A DNA stretch of 64,000 nt from Longimicrobiaceae bacterium (GTDB lineage Bacteria; Gemmatimonadota; Gemmatimonadetes; Longimicrobiales; Longimicrobiaceae). A model generated the notes under the pieces. It was given only the letters and a program-made list of their open reading frames with translations. It did not search any database and was not told where the DNA came from. The position numbers and the translations under genes are program-made. Where the stretch lies: positions 18,471 to 82,470 of the forward strand of contig DASVBS010000064.1 of NCBI GenBank assembly GCA_036375715.1, written 5' to 3'. Shown here in pieces: positions 35,001 to 43,676 of this stretch; positions within the stretch are counted from its first letter, which is position 1, and every line of letters starts with the position of its first letter.

Positions 35001-36344
35001 TCGCCTGCGTGAATGCAGGAGCAGCAGGAAGAGCGGCAGGGAGGTCAGCAGGACCCCGGCGAGCTGCAGATAGAAACCGCCGGCGGGTCGCGCGGCGAGG
35101 ATCGCGCCGGTCGAAACGCGCAGAAGCCGAAGCACGGCGGGCAGGAGGATCGCTACCGCAATGGCCTGACCCCACCAGGGGATCCGGAAGCGCCTGAAGC
35201 GGCCTCCGCCCGCGCGTGTCAGCAACCAGATCGAGCCGCTCGTGAGGACCAGCAGCAGCACTCCCAGGCTGACGTCCCAGGGGAGCCGCGGCAGCACGAA
35301 CTGGGAGGGAGAGAAAAGCGTCTCCGTCCGCGACATCGGCCCCAGCGGCATCATCAGCAGCGCCACCGTGATCAGGCCTACCGGCAGGCCGGGATACGGC
35401 ATGCGCCGACGGTACCAGCGCAGCGCGAGCAGGCCCATGGCGAGCAGGAGGAAACCCGCAACCTCCCAGCGCCCCCGCTCCTGCACTCTGCTCCACCAGT
35501 AGGACTGCGAGAGGGCGGTGAAGCAGGCGCTGAGGATGGCCCGATCGAGCGACCAGTCCCAGATGGACGGACACACCGCCCGGTTCGGGTAGGTGAACAC
35601 GGGCAGGACGCCGTGGCGTTCCTCGAAGCGAGCAGCGAAGGGGGTCTCGCCCCCCTCGGTCTCGAGGCTCGCCTCGAGCAGCACCGCGGCCACCGCCGTT
35701 CCACCGTCCCGGAGCGGGTAGACGAAGTAGAGGTAGCTGAACAGCGGCCCCTCGTAGAAGACGTAGGGGCTGCTGCCGCGCTGCACGGCGACGGGAATCT
35801 GTCCGCGGTGTTCTCCCGCCCAGGCGACCGATACCCCGCGACGATCGAAGATGGCCAGTGCCGAGAGGTTCTCCGCGCGCCGGATCAGCTCCAGGCGGCT
35901 GAACAGCCGGGTAGAGTCCGCGATCTCTCCAGCCTGGAGCTCGCGCGACAGTGCGGCCACCGCCCGGTCGCCGTGGGTGACGAGCCCGTCCAGCTCCATG
36001 TTGAGCGCCCGCGCGGCGCGGGCCTCGATCTCCCGCTGCAGCTCTGGCCAGCGTGTGGCTACCTCGCGCAGGCGCAGGTGCACCGAGAAGCCGACCACGG
36101 TTGCGAGCCACAGCGCCGCCACGATGATCCAGCGGCGACGCCCTTCGCCGCGCACCGACCAGGTCCAGGCCGCCGCCCCGAGCGCACCTGCCAGCAGGGC
36201 GAACAGCGATAGCTGCGAAAGCCAGAAGGAAACCGCGAGGACACACCCCCACCCGCCGATCCAGCCGAGAATCTCACGTGGATTCGGATGGCCCGTAGCT
36301 TGCGCCCGGGCGGCTGCGTCTCCTCCACCCAGACGGGTCGTCAT
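32100..36344 (-). CDS. Very large NtrY-like membrane histidine kinase
   Basis: 1414 residues. The N-terminal half contains many hydrophobic helices in two groups (first near 25-90, then a multi-helix block near 290-520) separated by extracytoplasmic segments, with further membrane helices near 770 and before HAMP. A HAMP domain (ALTRPIDELSQAAATIGSGN), a PAS-like domain (EAATGVLALDADADVEMVNP), HisKA with His1157 (QVAHEIKNPLTPIKLAVQHL) and HATPase (LLENAREAV, ADTGEGIPPE, GTGLGLAIV) follow. From HAMP onward it matches NtrY. The tail (1368-1414) is acidic with VGGEEDA repeated. No regulator is adjacent. Its ATG overlaps the divergent creatininase-like ATG in the tetramer CATG. Confidence 0.92.
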   Translation of the reverse strand: MTTRLGGGDAAARAQATGHPNPREILGWIGGWGCVLAVSFWLSQLSLFALLAGALGAAAWTWSVRGEGRRRWIIVAALWLATVVGFSVHLRLREVATRWPELQREIEARAARALNMELDGLVTHGDRAVAALSRELQAGEIADSTRLFSRLELIRRAENLSALAIFDRRGVSVAWAGEHRGQIPVAVQRGSSPYVFYEGPLFSYLYFVYPLRDGGTAVAAVLLEASLETEGGETPFAARFEERHGVLPVFTYPNRAVCPSIWDWSLDRAILSACFTALSQSYWWSRVQERGRWEVAGFLLLAMGLLALRWYRRRMPYPGLPVGLITVALLMMPLGPMSRTETLFSPSQFVLPRLPWDVSLGVLLLVLTSGSIWLLTRAGGGRFRRFRIPWWGQAIAVAILLPAVLRLLRVSTGAILAARPAGGFYLQLAGVLLTSLPLFLLLLHSRRRHLSRVRPATLLIAGVAACAALAVVLALRAGPQSPSALWSSLWALPYVAFALALPHLSARYRPLRAWLVAGLVASSCVLPTLWTWHVEAKLRNAEERELSRLGTEANPYLDFRLRVFAEKAQDFAAEGETGVNLLYHSWIESRLAEEGYEARLTIWQNGTALNELRLTQLTDTLPSVVRMMVERHRGLDAPVVQLHTRVEGLHYLLLVPLPGGRTLSVAVPPRSRLAGATALARFLHQEGGSEPGAAVSSLYLVPSDTPAADSLVAEDASRRRVEWHPTENGWRSEAPARYPSGWMHAHLVVRTSSLPMLLIRGVLLTTALLGVLFLMWLTARLISRDLGDLPVLRPERLRSFRSRLTLTLFAFFLLPAGIFSAVAYSAVAREVILSAEAFARSTLEQTVDEISPGTPLWNVVEEVGADLLLYRRGTLEVAPAPEILELGLFDTWLPPSVYLAFAGGDDLEEVDRRRLGQNEYLVGYRRLEGDVVLAAPIALARDDIARRQTQFRDIALLLSLVGAALSVFLSLLVGRALTRPIDELSQAAATIGSGNLQVQLPESRPDEFGSVYRSFNRMATRLRSARAALIRETRRTETIVAEAATGVLALDADADVEMVNPRAAEILGAPLEVGQPLPRTSAPLRAVGEALDRFWRSQETEEAVELEVEGRILRLRMRRLTSGDGPGGAVVALEDVTGEIRSARVLAWGEMARQVAHEIKNPLTPIKLAVQHLRRAYRDRRPDYDEILDRNVESILMEIDRLGEIARAFSRFGTPDSTADRLESIDVASVVEETLTLYRGAGEGIQYSLEVDASHRVRGIARRGELKEVLVNLLENAREAVGESGEIRVSVNGAEHDRVEIAVADTGEGIPPELLTRVFEPHFSTRTSGTGLGLAIVRRMVESWGGEVVAESVAGRGTRVRVLIPRDVGGEEDAVGAEEALKAEDALGEAVDVGGEEDAAGVEGDTSEREDTIE

Positions 36345-37077
36345 GGTTCGCTCACCAAATCCATTCCTGCTGACGGAGCTCTCGTGGAAGGAGGTGGAGA
36401 GGCACCTCCAGCGCGACCGCCGTCTGCTGGTACCGATCGGCGTGTGCGACCAGTATGGACCTCACCTCCCCATCGGCGCGAGCACGATCGTCGCCGAGGC
36501 CGTCACCGGCGAGCTGTCCCGCGAATTCGGCATCCTCCTGGCTCCCACCTTCCCCGTGGGCGTGAACCTCGCCGCCGACCGCCCCTTCCCGGGCACTGCC
36601 GGAGCGCAGGAAAAGACCCTGCACCGCCTCCTGAACGACGTGCTGGCCGCGTGGGAAGACAGCGGATTCGAAGAATTCATCCTGGTCACCGCGCACGATT
36701 ACGATCCCCATATCGAAGCGCTGGCCAGCGTGTCGGGAACGCGCGCCCGCGTTCGCGTGATCGAAGTCCTGGGAATCGACTTTTCGGAGTTCCTGGATGG
36801 GCGCGTGGAACCACAGCACGGCGGGGAAGTGCTCACTTCTCTGATGCTCTACCTTCGTCCCGACAAAGTCAACCTCGCGCAGGCACAGGACTTCGATCCC
36901 CCGAATCCGCACGGCGAGCCGTGGCGGATCGACCATCTCCCCCCGAGCAGCTCCGGCTCGGTCGGTTATCCCTCGCGCGCCACGGCGGAAAAGGGCCGGC
37001 TGATCTTCGAGCACATTCTCTCCCGGATCCGGACCAAGGTCCTCCTCGGCGAAACGATTTCCGAGTCCGGGCGCTGA
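36343..37077 (+). CDS. Creatininase-fold protein with degenerate metal site
   Basis: 244 residues from ATG 36343. The fold is recognisable from TELSWKEVERHLQ, LLVPIGVCDQYGPHLP, the NLAADRPFPGTAG segment and HGGEVLTSLMLYLRP. Active creatininase-family amidohydrolases use metal ligands in GxxExHGPHLPxxTD, NGHxEN or NGHGGN, and AGxxETS. Here these are D36 for Glu, Y38 for His, S47 for Asp, TAHDYD for the NGH motif, and L164 for Glu. Only H118 may remain. Hydrolase activity is therefore doubtful. It starts face-to-face with the giant kinase gene, with no room for a leader. Confidence 0.75.
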   Translation: MVRSPNPFLLTELSWKEVERHLQRDRRLLVPIGVCDQYGPHLPIGASTIVAEAVTGELSREFGILLAPTFPVGVNLAADRPFPGTAGAQEKTLHRLLNDVLAAWEDSGFEEFILVTAHDYDPHIEALASVSGTRARVRVIEVLGIDFSEFLDGRVEPQHGGEVLTSLMLYLRPDKVNLAQAQDFDPPNPHGEPWRIDHLPPSSSGSVGYPSRATAEKGRLIFEHILSRIRTKVLLGETISESGR

Positions 37078-37134
37078 AACCCCGCCCCTGGAGCGGGGTA
37101 CCCTGACCGCACGAACCATCAAGCGGAAAGGACC

Positions 37135-37836
37135 ATGCAGCTCGGCGCGAAGCTCTGTGCGCTGCTCGTCGCGGGCTCGACGCTCGCGGCATCGACAGCG
37201 TCTGCCCAGGTCGGGGCGAACGACTCCGGCTCCTTCGAAGTCCAGGTCGGCGGTCGCACGGTAGGAACGGAGGAGTTCGAAATCCGGCAATCCGGCGCGG
37301 GCAGCGGTGCCGAGATCATTGCGACCGGTCGCGTGAACCTCACCCTGCCCACCGGGACCCTCGATCTCACGACCCGCCTGGAGACCTCGGGGTTCCAGGC
37401 GCAGCCCGTCTCTTACGAAGTCACCGTCGGCGGAAGCTCTCCTCGCAAGGTCGTCGGCACCATCGGCGGCGGCCGGGTCAGCGCTCGCATCGCCACCCCC
37501 TCGGGGGAGCAGATGAGAGAATATGTGGCCAGCTCGGGCGCGATCGTGCTCGATGACGCGGTGGCGCATCACTATTACTTCCTCGCTCGACGCGTGCGTA
37601 GCGGGAAGGTCCCCATCATCGTCCCGCGTGATAACCGCCAGGTGATGGCGACGGTGCAGGATGTCGGCGCGGAGAGCGTCGAGATCAACGGGGTCACCGT
37701 TCCCCTCTATCATCTCGAGATCCAGCCGGACGGCGCAGAGGTGAGACACGTCTGGGTCGATGACCTGGGCAGGGTGATCCGGGTGGAGATTCCTTCCACC
37801 GGCTACGTCGCCGTTCGGACGGAGCTACCGGCGTGA
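37135..37836 (+). CDS. Secreted protein of unknown function
   Basis: 233 residues. A Sec signal peptide (1-24, cleavage after TASA) is followed by a beta-rich mature protein (SFEVQVGGRTVGTEEFEI; VNLTLPTGTLDLTTRLET) ending in a lipid- or substrate-carrier-like fold (VWVDDLGRVIRVEIPSTGYVA). The layout recalls periplasmic proteins of the DUF3108/DUF6134 type, an impression I cannot verify. It starts 57 bases after the creatininase-like gene, and its stop overlaps the next start (GTGA). Confidence 0.7.
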   Translation: MQLGAKLCALLVAGSTLAASTASAQVGANDSGSFEVQVGGRTVGTEEFEIRQSGAGSGAEIIATGRVNLTLPTGTLDLTTRLETSGFQAQPVSYEVTVGGSSPRKVVGTIGGGRVSARIATPSGEQMREYVASSGAIVLDDAVAHHYYFLARRVRSGKVPIIVPRDNRQVMATVQDVGAESVEINGVTVPLYHLEIQPDGAEVRHVWVDDLGRVIRVEIPSTGYVAVRTELPA

Positions 37837-38540
37837 GCGAGCTCATGGCCTCCGTTCCTCCAGAGGAGGCAACCGCCTCGGCTCCCCTTCTGGCGCGCGT
37901 CCGCGCTACGTTCGTCGCTCCGCGGCGTCTCTTCAGCACCTTCTCCGACCGGCCTCCGTGGGTGGATGCGCTCGGCCTGGCAACCTTCGTGGCGGCGGTG
38001 GCGGCCGCCGCGGAGCCGGCCGAGTACTATCTCGGTCAGATGGAGAACCCCGTCGACCGCCGCGGGGTCCCGGTCGAGATCACCTCCTCGCCGCAGCAGA
38101 TCGTCCTGTGGGGCCGCGTGATGGCGATGCTGAGCGCGATTGCCGGTCACCCGATGCTGGCCCTCGCGGGCGGCGGGGTGCTGCTCCTGCTCTTCGGGGT
38201 TCTCGCCCGGGGAGGGGGATCGTTCCGCCAGTACCTGGCCGTGGCATCACATGCGCTGCTCATCCTTTCGGCGGGCATGCTCGTCACGAATGTGGTGCGT
38301 CTCGCCCTCGACGCACCCACCTTGCTTCCCAATGTCGGCGTGCTGCTCGGTCTTCCGGCTTCCGGGCTCGCCGGGGCAACCCTGCAGGGAGTCAATCTCT
38401 TCACGTTGTGGATGTTCGGAGTCATGGGCGCGGGCGCCGCGGCGATCGGCGGCCGGGTCACGACTCTCAGCGCCACGGCGTTGTTGTGGGCGGCCTATCT
38501 GCTCCTGAACGTGATCAGAGCGCTCGTCTTCGGCGCCTGA
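37833..38540 (+). CDS. Yip1-like multi-pass membrane protein
   Basis: 235 residues from GTG 37833, overlapping the previous stop; ATG 37845 is an alternative. A short cytoplasmic N-terminus containing ATFVAPRRLFSTFSDRPPW, typical of YIP1-family proteins, precedes five hydrophobic helices (about 50-65, 98-120, 133-157, 165-200, 205-233). The role of bacterial Yip1-like proteins is unknown. Coupling to the secreted protein gene suggests a joint envelope function. Confidence 0.75.
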   Translation: MSELMASVPPEEATASAPLLARVRATFVAPRRLFSTFSDRPPWVDALGLATFVAAVAAAAEPAEYYLGQMENPVDRRGVPVEITSSPQQIVLWGRVMAMLSAIAGHPMLALAGGGVLLLLFGVLARGGGSFRQYLAVASHALLILSAGMLVTNVVRLALDAPTLLPNVGVLLGLPASGLAGATLQGVNLFTLWMFGVMGAGAAAIGGRVTTLSATALLWAAYLLLNVIRALVFGA

Positions 38541-38711
38541 AGGCGATACCGCAGACGACTATTGCAGGGCAATCCGATAATTGTGAGATTGGACTGTTTC
38601 GCCCGCGCGGTCGCGCCCGCCTGAAACCTTTGTCCGGCGGTACCCGTAGTCGGTGCCGACACCGGAGCCCTTCTCTTCCTCGCAGTCCCGTTGCACACAT
38701 AGGAGCGAACC

Positions 38712-40229
38712 GTGAACGGATCCCTGGCCCGCCGGCCTCTGTCGGCGTCCCTCTTGGTCGTTCTCGCAGCGATGGCCTGGCTCGGCCTTCCCGCAGAAGG
38801 CGCCGCGCAACAGCCCGCGCCTACCGAGCTATCGCTGGATCAGGCGATCCGGATCGCTCGTGAGAACAACCCGACCTTCCTGCAGCAGACGAACGACGTC
38901 GCGGTGGCGCGCTCCTCGGTTCGAGCCGCCTACGGAGAGCTGCTCCCCAGCCTCACCGCCAGCAACAGTTACGGCTACACCGCCGCCGGCGAGGCGCGCT
39001 ACAATACGATCGAGTTCGGGCGGCAGCCGGAGAGCTATTCGTCGAGCTACTCTCTGAACATGGGGTTGAACCTCAGTGGCTCGACCCTCTTGCAGCCGTC
39101 CGTCCAGCGCGCTCAGAAGCGGGCGACCGAGCGACAGGTAGAAGGTGCCGCCGCCTCGCTGGATGCGCAGGTCACACAGCAGTACCTGACCGTGCTGCAG
39201 GCGAGGGAGCTGGTGGCCCAGGCCGAGCAGGAGGTGGCCCGCACGGCCGAGCACGTCCGTCTGGCCGAAGCCAGGCTGGAGGTGGGCGCGGGCACTCCGC
39301 TCGACGTTCAGCGAGCGCAGGTCCAGCACGGCCAGGCAGAGGTGAACCTCGTCCAGGCGCGCAATACCGCCGACGTCGAAGCGATCACGCTGGGGCGGCT
39401 GCTTGGAACGCCGCTCGACCCCGAGGTGCAGCTCACCACCAACTTCTCCGTCTTCGAGCCCAACTGGTCGGCGGAGGAGCTGGTTCAGATCGCCCTGCAG
39501 AGCAATCCCTCGCTCCTTGCCGCCGAGGCCAGTGCCGCGGCTGCCCGCACGAGCGTACGGGCGGCTCGTACGGCGTACCTGCCGAGCCTGAACTTCAACG
39601 TAGGCCTTTCCGGCTTCGTCTACGAAGCGGGCAACGTCAACGCGCTGGTGGGGCAGCAGATAGCCGGGCTCGAACAGCAGTTCAACAACTGCCAGATCAA
39701 CAACGATCTGATGGCGCTGATCGGCCGACCCGGGCAGAACTGCGACATCTTCAATCCGAACGATCCGGCAGTGGTGGCTGGCATCCGCCGGAACCTCGAG
39801 GCCCAGAACCGCGGCTGGCCGTTCGACTACCAGCGCCAGCCGTTGAACGCCTCCGTGTCGATTTCGATTCCGATCTTCACGGGTTTCAGCCGCCAGCTTC
39901 AGGTCGACCAGGCCAAGGCAGCAGCGGCGGACGCGCGTCATAGCGTGCGCGAAGAGAGCCTGCGCCTCCGACAGGAGGTCGCGGCGGCGGTGCGGAACCT
40001 CGAGACCGCCTATGAGACCGCGCGGCTGCAGGAACAGGTAGTGGCAAGCGCCACCGAGGAGCTGCGGTTGGCACAGGAGCGGTTCCGCTTCGGAGCGGCG
40101 AACTCCATCGAGGTCACAGACGCGCAGGCGAACCTGGCGCAGGCGGAACAGGCTCGCATCGACGCGATCTACAACTTCCACAAGACCCTGGCGGCGCTCG
40201 AGGCGCTGATCGGGCGACCTCTCAGGTAA
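38712..40229 (+). CDS. TolC-family outer-membrane efflux protein
   Basis: 505 residues from GTG 38712 with AGGAG seven bases upstream. A signal peptide (about 1-35) is followed by two repeated long-helix/strand halves: LSLDQAIRIARENNPTF near the start and the pair of helical segments ending RIDAIYNFHKTLAALEALIG. An insert rich in Asn/Gln/Cys (LEQQFNNCQINNDLMALIG) lies near 310-340. It forms the outer-membrane duct of a tripartite pump with the MacA- and MacB-like products encoded just downstream. Confidence 0.93.
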   Translation: MNGSLARRPLSASLLVVLAAMAWLGLPAEGAAQQPAPTELSLDQAIRIARENNPTFLQQTNDVAVARSSVRAAYGELLPSLTASNSYGYTAAGEARYNTIEFGRQPESYSSSYSLNMGLNLSGSTLLQPSVQRAQKRATERQVEGAAASLDAQVTQQYLTVLQARELVAQAEQEVARTAEHVRLAEARLEVGAGTPLDVQRAQVQHGQAEVNLVQARNTADVEAITLGRLLGTPLDPEVQLTTNFSVFEPNWSAEELVQIALQSNPSLLAAEASAAAARTSVRAARTAYLPSLNFNVGLSGFVYEAGNVNALVGQQIAGLEQQFNNCQINNDLMALIGRPGQNCDIFNPNDPAVVAGIRRNLEAQNRGWPFDYQRQPLNASVSISIPIFTGFSRQLQVDQAKAAAADARHSVREESLRLRQEVAAAVRNLETAYETARLQEQVVASATEELRLAQERFRFGAANSIEVTDAQANLAQAEQARIDAIYNFHKTLAALEALIGRPLR

Positions 40230-40231
40230 AG

Positions 40232-41536
40232 ATGAACAAACGCGGCAAGATGATCGGGGCCACGATCGCAGCTCTGGCGATCGTCGGCCTCGCCGGAGTG
40301 GGGATCGCGTCGCAGCGCGAATCGGCCATCGAGGTCCGTACCGAAACGGTGCAGCGACGCGACCTGGTCTCGGTGGTCACCGCCAGCGGAGTGATCCAGC
40401 CCAAGCGCAAGGTGGACATCTCCGCCGACGTGTCGGGCCGCGTTGTCGAGCTTGCGGTGGTGGAAGGACAGGTGGTGGAGCGGGGCGACCTCCTGCTCCG
40501 GATCGATCCCACGACTTTCGAGGCGGCGGTACGGAGGGCGGAGGCGATGGTCGCCCAGGCGCGGGCACAGGAGGCCCAGGCGCGCGCGAACCTGCTGCAG
40601 GCCACCAGCGCGGCGGAGCGGGCGGAGCGGCTTGCCAGTGGCGATCGACTGATCTCGGAGCAGGAACTGGAGCAGGCCCGAACGCAGCAGCGAGTGGCCG
40701 AAGCCCAGTACGAGGCGGCTCGCTACGGGGTCCTGCAGGCCACCGCCTCGCTGAACGAGGCACAGGAGGCGTTGCGGAAGACGACCATCGTCTCGCCCAT
40801 GACCGGTCGGGTCACGCGCCTGAACATCGAGGAGGGTGAGACGGCCATCGTCGGCACCATGAACAACCCGGGCTCGCTGCTCCTGACCGTGGCCGACCTG
40901 GGAGAGATGGAGGCCTCGGTAAAGGTGGACGAGACCGATGTGCCGCACATCTCCATCGGAGATAGCGCCGTCGTCCGCATCGATGCCTTCCCGAACAAGA
41001 CCTTCTCCGGGAAAGTGACCCAGATCGCCAACAGCGCCATTCAGGGGCAGGGTGCGATGTCGGGTGCGGCGACGACCCAGCAGAATCAGTCGGTCGACTT
41101 CGAGGTGGTGATCACACTCGACAATCCTCCCGAGTCGCTCCGACCGGATCTCTCGGCCACCGCGGAGATCATCACTGAAACCCGCCAGATGGCGCTTTCG
41201 GTGCCGATCATCTCCGTGACCGTACGGGATCCTGACGGCAAGAAGTTCAACGTCGCCGAGGACGCTGCCGCGGCCCCGAGCGGCGCCGCCGCTGGGCCCG
41301 CCCAGCGCGAGAGAGAGGTCGAGGGAGTATTCGTTCTCGACGGCGGCACCGCCAAGTGGGTGCCCATCGAGATCGGAATCGCGGGGAACCAATACTTCGA
41401 GGTCCTGGACGGGCTGACAGGCGGCGAGGTGGTGATCGCCGGGCCCTATGCGGCGGTGCGCGACCTCGAGGCCGGCGCGGCGGTGCGGACCACCACTCCC
41501 CCGCCGCCCGCCAAGACCACGCAGGAGGAAACGTGA
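40232..41536 (+). CDS. MacA/HlyD-type periplasmic adaptor subunit
   Basis: 434 residues. One N-terminal membrane helix (6-24), a lipoyl-like half motif ([20 protein letters not shown]), an alpha-helical hairpin (about 95-185, rich in Ala, Glu and Gln), the second lipoyl half ([20 protein letters not shown]) and a beta-barrel domain are visible. It links the inner-membrane transporter to TolC. It starts two bases after the TolC-family gene and overlaps the next gene (GTGA). Confidence 0.93.
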   Translation: MNKRGKMIGATIAALAIVGLAGVGIASQRESAIEVRTETVQRRDLVSVVTASGVIQPKRKVDISADVSGRVVELAVVEGQVVERGDLLLRIDPTTFEAAVRRAEAMVAQARAQEAQARANLLQATSAAERAERLASGDRLISEQELEQARTQQRVAEAQYEAARYGVLQATASLNEAQEALRKTTIVSPMTGRVTRLNIEEGETAIVGTMNNPGSLLLTVADLGEMEASVKVDETDVPHISIGDSAVVRIDAFPNKTFSGKVTQIANSAIQGQGAMSGAATTQQNQSVDFEVVITLDNPPESLRPDLSATAEIITETRQMALSVPIISVTVRDPDGKKFNVAEDAAAAPSGAAAGPAQREREVEGVFVLDGGTAKWVPIEIGIAGNQYFEVLDGLTGGEVVIAGPYAAVRDLEAGAAVRTTTPPPPAKTTQEET

Positions 41537-42297
41537 ACGGTCGCAGTGTGACGAACTCGCCTCGCGGGTCGACCGACGCAGTCATCGTAACCCGCAACCT
41601 GCAGAAGAACTACGTGCTCGGTGCCGAAACGGTCCGCGCGCTACGCGGCGTGGATCTGACCATCAATCGGAACGAGTACGTGGCGATCATGGGGCCGTCG
41701 GGATCGGGCAAATCCACGCTGATGAACCTGATCGGCTGTCTCGACACCCCGACCGCCGGTGAGTACATCCTGAACGGACATGCGGTGAGCGGGTTGTCGG
41801 ACGATGAGCTGGCGCGCATCCGAAACCGCGAGATCGGCTTCGTCTTCCAGACCTTCAACCTGCTCCCTCGCTCCTCCGCGCTCGAGAACGTGGAGCTACC
41901 GCTGGTCTATGCGGGCGTGCCGAAGAGCGAGCGTAAGGAGCGGGCGGCCGAGGCGCTCAGGGCGGTGGAGCTGTCCGATCGCATGGGCCATCGTCCCAAC
42001 GAGTTGTCCGGTGGTCAGAGGCAGCGGGTGGCGATTGCACGGGCGCTCGTGACGCGGCCGTCGATCATCCTGGCGGACGAGCCCACCGGAAACCTGGACA
42101 GCCACACGTCTGAGGAGATCATGACGCTGTTCGGCCGCCTCCACGCGGAAGGGCAGACGATCATCATGGTCACTCACGAGATGGACATCGCCGCGCATGC
42201 CGAGCGGCTGGTGACGCTGCGGGACGGCGTGATCGAGAGCGACACCCCACAGGAGCCCCGTGGAAGCGTAGGCAATCTGGCACTCTCCGAGGCCTGA
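41533..42297 (+). CDS. MacB-type ABC transporter ATP-binding protein
   Basis: 254 residues from GTG 41533 inside the adaptor stop. Walker [11 protein letters not shown]-loop in [10 protein letters not shown], signature [15 protein letters not shown], Walker [14 protein letters not shown] and the H-loop VTHEMD are intact. It belongs to the MacB/LolD group that powers mechanotransmission-type transporters. Unlike E. coli MacB it is not fused to the permease. The next gene starts three bases on. Confidence 0.95.
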   Translation: MNGRSVTNSPRGSTDAVIVTRNLQKNYVLGAETVRALRGVDLTINRNEYVAIMGPSGSGKSTLMNLIGCLDTPTAGEYILNGHAVSGLSDDELARIRNREIGFVFQTFNLLPRSSALENVELPLVYAGVPKSERKERAAEALRAVELSDRMGHRPNELSGGQRQRVAIARALVTRPSIILADEPTGNLDSHTSEEIMTLFGRLHAEGQTIIMVTHEMDIAAHAERLVTLRDGVIESDTPQEPRGSVGNLALSEA

Positions 42298-42300
42298 TCG

Positions 42301-43542
42301 ATGAACCTGCTGGAGGCCGTCGGAACGGCGCTGACGATGATTCGCGCGCACAAGCTGCGCGCCTTCTTCACCGTACTGGGCACGATGATGGGCGTCACCT
42401 TCCTCATTGCGGTGGTGACGCTCATCACCGGCATGGACGCCTACATGAAGGAGGACTTCGCCGGGAAGGTCTACGGCTTCAACAGCGTCATGCTGCGGCA
42501 ACGCCCCTCCGTCGTCATGAACGTCGACGAGGAGACCTGGCGCGCCTGGCAGCGGCGGCCTCGGCTGACCTTCGACGACGCGGAGTGGCTGGAAGAACGG
42601 ATCCAGACCCCGGGAATTCTCTCCGTGAGCTCGGAGGGAGGCGGGCAGATCGAGGGCCCGGATGGAAGGCTGCTCGAGAACGTGCGGATCGTCGGCGTGT
42701 CCGCCAGCTACTTCCGCGCGCGGGACATGGACGTCGAGCTGGGACGCGTCTTCTCCGAGAACGAAGCGGATCGCGGGGTCCCGCTGGTGGTGATCGGACA
42801 GGACGTCGCGGACAAGCTCTTCGAGGGTCTGAACCCTCTTGACCGAACCATCCGGATCTACGGCTTCCCCTATCGAATCATCGGGGTGCTGGAGAAACAG
42901 GGCTCCCTCTTCGGGTTCTCGCTCGACAACGTGGTGATGGCGCCGGCCAAGTCCCGCGTGAACGGCTACCTGAACGGAGTAAACGAGGTCGACGAGATCA
43001 GCCTGAAGGTGCCCGAGGCCCGCCTGGTGGCGCCCGCCACCGCCGAGTTGGAAGGGCTGATGCGCCAGCGCCACCGGCTTCGTCCCGGCGAGCCGAACAC
43101 CTTCGAGGTGGAGACCGCCGAACAGAGCCTCGCCTTCTGGACCCGAATCTCGCAGTACATGATGATCGCCCTCCCGGGACTGGTAGGGATTTCGTTGGTG
43201 GTGGGGGCGGTGGTGATCATGAACATCATGCTGGTCGTGGTCACCGAGCGGACGAGGGAGATCGGCCTGCGCAAGTCTCTGGGAGCGCGGCGTCGCGACA
43301 TCCTCGCCCAGTTCATGGTCGAAGCGGGGACCCTCTCCGGGATGGGCGGAGCGATCGGTATCGGCATCGGCATCGGGCTCGCGGCGCTGGTCGAGATGAT
43401 GTCACCCGTGCCCGCGCGCGTCTCGCCCCTCTCCATCGTGCTGGGAATCCTGCTGGGCGTAGGGGTCGGTCTGGTCGCCGGCGTCTACCCCGCCTACCGC
43501 GCGTCGCGTCTGGATCCGATCGTGGCGCTCAGGCATGAGTGA
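42301..43542 (+). CDS. MacB-type ABC transporter permease (first copy)
   Basis: 413 residues. One N-terminal membrane helix (about 20-42), a large periplasmic domain (about 45-285) and three C-terminal helices with the FtsX-like segment VVVTERTREIGLRKSLGARRR are the MacB permease layout. It pairs with the ATPase just upstream. A second, related permease gene follows after a 134-base spacer with a heptamer array. Confidence 0.93.
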   Translation: MNLLEAVGTALTMIRAHKLRAFFTVLGTMMGVTFLIAVVTLITGMDAYMKEDFAGKVYGFNSVMLRQRPSVVMNVDEETWRAWQRRPRLTFDDAEWLEERIQTPGILSVSSEGGGQIEGPDGRLLENVRIVGVSASYFRARDMDVELGRVFSENEADRGVPLVVIGQDVADKLFEGLNPLDRTIRIYGFPYRIIGVLEKQGSLFGFSLDNVVMAPAKSRVNGYLNGVNEVDEISLKVPEARLVAPATAELEGLMRQRHRLRPGEPNTFEVETAEQSLAFWTRISQYMMIALPGLVGISLVVGAVVIMNIMLVVVTERTREIGLRKSLGARRRDILAQFMVEAGTLSGMGGAIGIGIGIGLAALVEMMSPVPARVSPLSIVLGILLGVGVGLVAGVYPAYRASRLDPIVALRHE

Positions 43543-43570
43543 GACGGCGGGGGAGGATGAGCAGCCTGAC

Positions 43571-43664
43571 GGATAACTGATAACGGATAACGGACAACGG
43601 ATAACCGATAACTGACAACCGCCAGCTGATAGCACCAGCCGGGCCGATAGCCGACAGCCAATAG
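43571..43664. repeat. Degenerate tandem heptamer array D
   Basis: Seven contiguous in-phase 7-mers at 43571-43619 follow NGAYAAC (GGATAAC three times, TGATAAC, GGACAAC, CGATAAC, TGACAAC). A second array at 43644-43664 reads CCGATAG, CCGACAG, CCAATAG. The first uses the same unit as element A but has no inverted partner. It lies in the 134-base gap between two permease genes of one operon. Confidence 0.85.
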
Positions 43665-43676
43665 CCATCTACCAAC

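Noticed and set aside
33556..36252. An 898-codon open frame overlapping the giant kinase in another frame
   Set aside because: Composition is Arg/Gly/Ala-rich and without motifs; the kinase frame has all catalytic boxes.
38573..38590. AATTGTGAG resembling half of a lac operator
   Set aside because: Only a short chance match, with no repressor gene or second half-site.
43571..43664. Possible CRISPR array
   Set aside because: Units are 7 bp and contiguous with no spacers, and no cas gene is near.
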